From Paenibacillus cymbidii (GTDB lineage: Bacteria > Bacillota > Bacilli > Paenibacillales > NBRC-103111): a stretch of DNA of 64,000 bases. The notes under the pieces are model-generated. The model did not search any database. It was given only the letters and a program-made list of their open reading frames with translations, and had not been told where the DNA came from. The stretch spans positions 62,001 through 126,000 of the forward strand of contig NZ_SHLX01000015.1 in assembly GCF_004764705.1 (NCBI RefSeq). Reading direction: 5' to 3'. The position numbers and the translations under genes are program-made. Positions 59,902 to 64,000 of this stretch are shown piece by piece; positions within the stretch are counted from its first letter, which is position 1, and every line of letters begins with the position of its first letter.

Positions 59902-60756
59902 TCACAAAGACAAACCGTAAATCCGGATCGCGTTCGTTCGGCGCACTTGCTCCAACGTCGCTTCGTCCCAGCCGGCCGGCAGCAGCCGCTCGAAATACTG
60001 CACCGTCTCGTCGTAGCTGCCGCCGAGCAGCGCCACAGGCCAGTCGCTGCCGAAGAGAAGCCGGCTTGGCCCGAACAACTCGTTCAGCCGCTCCACGAAA
60101 GGACGATGGCGGTCCGGACGGGTCCGGTCGCCCTGCGTAATCATGCCGGACAGCTTGACCGCCGTTTGCGGATAACGCGAGACGGCTTCCATCTGCGACG
60201 ACCACGGCTCCAGCGCCTCTTCCGCCATCGGCGGGTTGCCCAAATGATCGACGACCGCCTTCAGCCCGTCCACTTCCGGCAGGCACGCGAGCAGCACATC
60301 GATCATGCCGGGCGCCATCAGCCATTCGACTACTTTGCCTTTACCGGCAATGTAGCGCAAACCGTCCAGCAGTTCTTCCTTCCTGCTGCCTTCCACGAAC
60401 AGGTCGCGGAAGCTCGAATCGAGCCGGATGCCGGCAAATGCCGGATGCTCCGCCAGCCGGTCGAACGTCGCGCGAAAATCCGGCGCAATCAGGCTCATCC
60501 AACCGATGACGCCTACAATACGCGGATGCTCGTCCGTCAGCTTCAGCAAATATTCCGCTTCCGCCACCGTCGGAGCGGCCTGCACCGCCACAATGCCTTG
60601 CACGCCATGAGCATCCAGATGCGGAACGAGCTGCTCGAATGTAAAATCGCGATAAATGGAGCCGGCAGCCGGCGTCAGCCAGCCGTAATCTCCCCGCGCC
60701 AGCTCCCACAAATGTACATGACTATCGATATACGCCGCTTTTGGTTGTTCGGCCAT
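59902..60756 (-). CDS. amidohydrolase family protein (lactonase-like)
   Basis: A 284-residue metal-dependent hydrolase of the COG3618 type. Metal ligands appear in IDSHVHLWELARGDYGWL, VVDHLGNPP and FGSDWPVALLGG. Such enzymes open sugar lactones (for example rhamnono- or fucono-lactone). Start 60756 after GGGGAGGAAG. It follows an oxidoreductase gene by 71 bases, giving a dehydrogenase plus lactonase module. Confidence 0.88.
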   Translation of the reverse strand: MAEQPKAAYIDSHVHLWELARGDYGWLTPAAGSIYRDFTFEQLVPHLDAHGVQGIVAVQAAPTVAEAEYLLKLTDEHPRIVGVIGWMSLIAPDFRATFDRLAEHPAFAGIRLDSSFRDLFVEGSRKEELLDGLRYIAGKGKVVEWLMAPGMIDVLLACLPEVDGLKAVVDHLGNPPMAEEALEPWSSQMEAVSRYPQTAVKLSGMITQGDRTRPDRHRPFVERLNELFGPSRLLFGSDWPVALLGGSYDETVQYFERLLPAGWDEATLEQVRRTNAIRIYGLSL

Positions 60757-60827
60757 TTGCGTCTTCCTCCCCGGTTCCCTATAAAAAATGTATCGTATCA
60801 CAAATGCAACTCCCTCGCAACGAACGT

Positions 60828-61823
60828 TCACAGATGCGGCAAGGGTGCGTCCACTCCCGTTTTGTGTTTCGCCCGGATCAGCATGCGGACGGGGTTCAAT
60901 TCCTCCTCTATGGAGAACGGCATCGGCGTTCCATGACGAAGATGTTCGATGAACACGTCAACGTCATGACGCGACGGTTCGCTTGGCACGATTGTTCCGC
61001 AATCTTGCTCGTCCGCCACGAGCCGGGTGCTCCTCCCCACATCGAAGCATTCGACAAATCCTTTCGTGCCGAAGATGCGCACGATTTCGTAGCCCCATCT
61101 TCCCATTACAGCGGGCCCGGGGGATAAATAGTTGGCGATCCCGCTGCCGACGCCGCCATTGGCCAGCTTCATCGTCATTGATACGGCCCGCCGGCATTCG
61201 CCTGCCGGGTCGCCGTTGCCGAGCTTCGTCTCCGCCACGTCCATATCGATCACCCGAACGCCGGCAATTTGTTCGATGAAGCGCACATTGTAGACGCCCG
61301 CCTGCAGCAGCAGTCCCCCATCCACCGCTTCCCGTTGCGGCCGTCCGGTTCCGTAAGGGTATGACTTCTGGCTGAACACCTGCACGACCTCGCCGATAAC
61401 GCCTTGGCGGACCAGCTTGGCCATCTCCGCATACGGCTGCTGAAACGTTGACGCCGACATTTCGTGAAAGCGCCTTCCCGTTCGCCGAACAGCGGCAATA
61501 ATCCGCTCCAGATCGGCCTCTGTCGTCGCTGCCGGTTTTTCGGCGTACACATGTTTGCCTGCCTCCAGGCATAGCACGGCGTGGGCTGCCTGCTCCGCCC
61601 GAATGGGCGAGCATAACGAGATCATTTCGATAGCGGGATCGGCAAGCATCTCTTCCAGGCTGCCGTACACGGCCGCGCCAGCTGCCGCCAGTCCGGCCGC
61701 CAGCGTTTCATCACCGAACCCCGCGATGGCGGCAATTTCGGCTTCGGGATGATCGTTCAAATGCGCGTGAATCTGATGGCCGTTGTGGCCGTATAAGCCT
61801 ACTTTCCATTTGTCGGCTGCCAT
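60828..61823 (-). CDS. Gfo/Idh/MocA-family oxidoreductase
   Basis: A 331-residue NAD(P)-dependent dehydrogenase. The nucleotide loop is atypical: VGLYGHNGHQIHAHL replaces GxGxxG by GHNGHQ. The EKP motif is KHVYAEKPAATT, and LLLQAGVYNVRFIEQI is the catalytic helix with Gly-Val-Tyr-Asn where many relatives have Asp-x-x-x-His. It probably oxidises a sugar or polyol to the lactone handled by the next gene. Start 61823 is set by GAGGTG. Confidence 0.85.
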   Translation of the reverse strand: MAADKWKVGLYGHNGHQIHAHLNDHPEAEIAAIAGFGDETLAAGLAAAGAAVYGSLEEMLADPAIEMISLCSPIRAEQAAHAVLCLEAGKHVYAEKPAATTEADLERIIAAVRRTGRRFHEMSASTFQQPYAEMAKLVRQGVIGEVVQVFSQKSYPYGTGRPQREAVDGGLLLQAGVYNVRFIEQIAGVRVIDMDVAETKLGNGDPAGECRRAVSMTMKLANGGVGSGIANYLSPGPAVMGRWGYEIVRIFGTKGFVECFDVGRSTRLVADEQDCGTIVPSEPSRHDVDVFIEHLRHGTPMPFSIEEELNPVRMLIRAKHKTGVDAPLPHL

Positions 61824-61959
61824 TTCACTCACCTCTTCCCCATTTAATCAATTTTATTTGTATTAGAACAATCACCCAATGGATGAAAAAGACTGGTGAA
61901 AGGATCGGGGAAAAACAGATCCTATTCCAGTCTTAGGCTTGCTTCATTTGGAACCCTTA

Positions 61960-62757
61960 TTAATATGGTTTGCTTAACCCCCGCTGCCGCGCCGCTTCGA
62001 ACAGCAGCACGGTGGCGGCCATCGCCACATTGAGGGATTCGGCGCGGCCCGGCATCGGGATAATCGCCCGCTGCGTCACGTGCGCCTCCACCTGCGGCGA
62101 CACGCCGGCGCCTTCGCTGCCGAAGACGAGCCAGGTCGACTGCGTCAAGTCGAGCTCGTAGCAGCTTTGCCGGGCCGCGAGGCTCGTCCCGACGACTTGT
62201 GCACCCGCGGCGGCCGCGTGCGCCAGCCACGGCAGCAGTTCCCCTTGCCCGATGTGCAAATGGAACAACGAACCCATCGTGGCGCGAATCGTCTTCGGGT
62301 TGTACAAGTCGACCGTGCCCGGCCCAAGCAGCACCGCCGAGGCGGCGACGGCATCCGCGCTGCGGATGATCGTGCCGAGGTTGCCCGGGTCCTGCACGCC
62401 GTCAACGACGACAACAAGCTGCCGCCCGCCCGCCCCGGCGAGCTGCTCCCCGGACAGCGGCGGCAGTTTGGCGGCGATGGCGATGACGCCTTGCGGCGTT
62501 TGCGTGTCGCTGCACTTGGCCAGCACCGCGGCGCTGACCGGCACGACCTGAGCGGCGGCGCCTGCGAGCGACTCGGGCAGCCCTTTCTCCGCATCGAACA
62601 GCAGCGTTTCCAGCGGATGCCCGGCCTGTTTCGCTTCCTCGATCAGGTGCACGCCTTCCAGCAAAAACTTGCCCGTCTTGTCCCTGCCGCGTTTGGTCAG
62701 CAGCTCGCTCCACTGTTTGACCCGCGGGTTGGCGACGGAAGTCAGCATCGGTTCCAT
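61960..62757 (-). CDS. ysgA: TrmH/SpoU-family RNA 2'-O-methyltransferase, YsgA-like
   Basis: A 265-residue SPOUT enzyme. N-terminal substrate-binding domain (RDKTGKFLLEGVHLIEEAKQ), then motif 1 DPGNLGTIIRSADA, motif 2 FGSEGAGVSP and motif 3 IPMPGRAESLNVAMAATVLL, which form the SAM-binding knot. It methylates rRNA. In Bacillus it lies next to sspI, which is close by here. GGAGTG precedes the ATG within the end of ktrC, so the two overlap in regulation. Confidence 0.92.
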   Translation of the reverse strand: MEPMLTSVANPRVKQWSELLTKRGRDKTGKFLLEGVHLIEEAKQAGHPLETLLFDAEKGLPESLAGAAAQVVPVSAAVLAKCSDTQTPQGVIAIAAKLPPLSGEQLAGAGGRQLVVVVDGVQDPGNLGTIIRSADAVAASAVLLGPGTVDLYNPKTIRATMGSLFHLHIGQGELLPWLAHAAAAGAQVVGTSLAARQSCYELDLTQSTWLVFGSEGAGVSPQVEAHVTQRAIIPMPGRAESLNVAMAATVLLFEAARQRGLSKPY

Positions 62758-62760
62758 TCG

Positions 62761-63420
62761 TCACTCCATATAAGCCAGTTCTAAGGCGTGCAAATCGTCG
62801 TTTTTGCCGACGATGACAAGAATGTCATTCTCGCGAATCGTATCTTCGCCGTACGGGGAAATGTTCATTTGCCCGTCATGTTTGATCGCGATGACGTTGC
62901 AGCGGTGTTTGGCGCGAATGTCGAGCTGGCGCAAGGTGCCGCCGATCATGGAACGCGGCGCTTTCAGCTCCAGCAGGCTGTATTCGTCGGACAGCTCGAT
63001 GTGGTCGAGGATGTTCGGCGACACGAGATGATGGGCGACGCGGTGCCCCATGTCCCGTTCCGGGTACACGACTTTGTCGGCGCCGATCTTGGCCAGCACT
63101 TTGCCGTGCAGCTCGTTCTGCGCCTTGACGACAAGCGTCGAAACGCCGAGCTCCTTCAAAATCAGCGTCGTCAAAATGCTCGACTGAATGTCCTGGCCAA
63201 TCGCCACGACGACCACGTCGAAGTTGCGGATGCCGATGGCGCGCAGCGCCTCTTCCTCCGTGGAGTCCGCTTGCAGCGCATGCGTCACCATGCCGCTTAC
63301 TTCCTGAATGCGTTCCTCGCTCGAATCGATCGCCAGCACCTCGAAACCGAGCTCGTGCAGCGTCCGGGCAACGCTGGACCCGAAGCGCCCCATGCCCACG
63401 ACGGCAAACTGTTTTTTCAT
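62761..63420 (-). CDS. ktrC: KtrA/KtrC-type potassium channel RCK subunit
   Basis: A 219-residue TrkA-type regulator. The N-terminal RCK domain has GMGRFG (9-14) with the acidic residue AIDSSEERI for NAD(H)/ATP binding. The C-terminal TrkA_C domain (GGTLRQLDIRAKHRCNVIAI, IRENDILVIVGKND) is the c-di-AMP site in Ktr proteins. It forms the cytosolic ring on a KtrB/D channel. The channel gene is not adjacent, as for Bacillus ktrC. GGGAGG precedes the ATG. Confidence 0.92.
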   Translation of the reverse strand: MKKQFAVVGMGRFGSSVARTLHELGFEVLAIDSSEERIQEVSGMVTHALQADSTEEEALRAIGIRNFDVVVVAIGQDIQSSILTTLILKELGVSTLVVKAQNELHGKVLAKIGADKVVYPERDMGHRVAHHLVSPNILDHIELSDEYSLLELKAPRSMIGGTLRQLDIRAKHRCNVIAIKHDGQMNISPYGEDTIRENDILVIVGKNDDLHALELAYME

Positions 63421-63442
63421 AGCGGCAATCCTCCCGGCGAGC

Positions 63443-63621
63443 AATAAAATCATTCCCGCATTGGGCCTCCATCCGGGTCCAACCGGCAATGATTTTCACC
63501 GCTTTGTTTCGATCAATAAAATCATTACCGCATTGGGCCGCTCTCCAGGTCCAATCGGCATTGATTTTCACCGCTTGCGCCGAGCCAGCCTCGCTGATTT
63601 ACATCGATCAATAAAATCATT
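63443..63621 (-). repeat. tandem palindromic repeats in the ktrC leader
   Basis: A 62-bp unit beginning AATAAAATCATT and ending AATGATTTTCACCGCTT occurs at 63443-63504 and 63515-63576 (period 72). A third partial copy is at 63605-63621, next to the promoter. Each unit folds on itself: AAAATCATT / AATGATTTT outside and TTGG..CC / GG..CCAA inside. The repeats lie in the transcribed leader. Confidence 0.8.
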
Positions 63622-63627
63622 ATAGCA
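63619..63627 (-). promoter_or_regulatory. extended -10 promoter of ktrC
   Basis: TGCTATAAT on the minus strand; leader of roughly 190 nt to the start codon. Confidence 0.55.
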
Positions 63628-63656
63628 CAGCAAGTCCCCATTTCCAGCAAGCCGCG

Positions 63657-63686
63657 GCATGATTCCGCACCTTGCGACGCATACTA
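63657..63686 (+). promoter_or_regulatory. SigG promoter of sspI
   Basis: GCATG (63657-63661) and CATACTA (63680-63686), spacing 18: an exact GHATR / CATNNTA match. Confidence 0.75.
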
Positions 63687-63724
63687 ACGCAGGGATTATT
63701 TACGGCAAATGGAGGAGTGCGTTC

Positions 63725-63943
63725 ATGAATCTCAATTTGCGCCAGGCGATCATCCAGCGCATGCAGGACAAGTCGACTGACGAGCTGGAGCAAGTCATTG
63801 AGGATTCGCTTGGAGGAGACGATCGCGCATTGCCGGGACTCGGCGTGCTGTTCGAAATCATCTGGGAGCACAGTGACGAATCGGCGAAAAAAGCGATGGC
63901 GTCAACGCTGAAGGAGCATTTGCCCGCAGCGGCGGCAACCTGA
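63725..63943 (+). CDS. sspI: small acid-soluble spore protein SspI
   Basis: A 72-residue minor SASP. MNLNLRQAIIQRMQDKSTDE and LPGLGVLFEIIWEHS are the family signature, and the length matches Bacillus SspI. Made in the forespore; role in outgrowth is minor. GGAGGAG precedes the ATG. Divergent from the ktrC-ysgA operon. Confidence 0.95.
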   Translation: MNLNLRQAIIQRMQDKSTDELEQVIEDSLGGDDRALPGLGVLFEIIWEHSDESAKKAMASTLKEHLPAAAAT

Positions 63944-63956
63944 CACAGCGCAAATA

Positions 63957-63985
63957 ACCCCACTTGGTGGGGCTTTTCTTTTTGC
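63957..63985 (+). terminator. terminator after sspI
   Basis: CCCCAC / GTGGGG stem, loop TTG, then CTTTTCTTTTT. Confidence 0.85.
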
Positions 63986-64000
63986 GCATGTTCGGGCACC

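Noticed and set aside
62876-63571. 231-codon minus-strand ORF beginning in the ktrC leader repeats
   Set aside because: It encodes repeated peptides because of the DNA repeat, then continues as an out-of-frame shadow of ktrC.
63421-63620. ydaO-type c-di-AMP riboswitch upstream of ktrC
   Set aside because: The conserved paired loops of that class are not visible; the leader is explained by tandem palindromes.

Overview
The window reads as chromosome of a GC-rich, endospore-forming Firmicute of the Paenibacillaceae type (Paenibacillus or Cohnella-like). Evidence: two small acid-soluble spore proteins (an alpha/beta-type protein and SspI), sporulation genes recognisable as ylbJ/spoVV, yunB and lytH, a tryptophan T-box, a BirA-type operator, and Bacillus-like neighbourhoods (lipA-yutD, lytH-yunB, sspI-ysgA). 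Nothing suggests a plasmid, phage or transposase gene.

Layout. 1-7.7 kb: 3' end of a histidine phosphatase, a six-unit palindrome array, a DUF5703 glycosidase-like gene and a heterodimeric ABC exporter pair. 7.8-19.8 kb: a carbohydrate locus with a solute-binding lipoprotein, two permeases, an aldo/keto reductase and a giant secreted beta-helix protein on the minus strand, opposed by a membrane-bound AraC-type regulator. 19.8-32.5 kb: housekeeping and sporulation genes (yfhP, ylaF, T-box-trpS, galM, an SASP, yvyF, a sensorless MCP, pepF, yycC) and the operon of a 30-codon membrane peptide, yjbI globin and a DUF2225 protein. 32.7-39.5 kb: ylbJ, nadK, a DinG-like helicase, an orphan HlyD-type lipoprotein, yutD and lipA. 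39.7-45.7 kb: nickel-pincer cofactor genes larE-larB-larC1 meet, head to head, an operon of larC2, a class II aldolase and a DUF1537 kinase; LarC is therefore split over two operons. 45.6-51.6 kb: lytH, yunB, a YobU/YobV-like pair, a HAD phosphatase, an MFS protein and a Dabb protein. 51.6-61.8 kb: two sugar-type catabolic modules (isomerase/oxidoreductase with AraC regulator; oxidoreductase/amidohydrolase) flanking a biotin ECF transporter with an EcfA-EcfT fusion, plus a lipoprotein. 61.9-64 kb: ysgA, a KtrC-type K+ regulator behind a repeated leader, and sspI.

The most striking non-genic signal is a family of short AT-flanked palindromes in at least seven gene-end clusters. Five four-unit clusters share the same geometry: palindromes start about 51-52, then 62, then 52 bp apart, i.e. 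close to 5, 6 and 5 helical turns. Spacers are partly conserved and the element occurs in both orientations. This looks like one composite element of about 192 bp copied around the chromosome. Other repeats are a 168-bp element with long terminal inverted repeats, two related fold-back elements, and tandem repeats in the ktrC leader.
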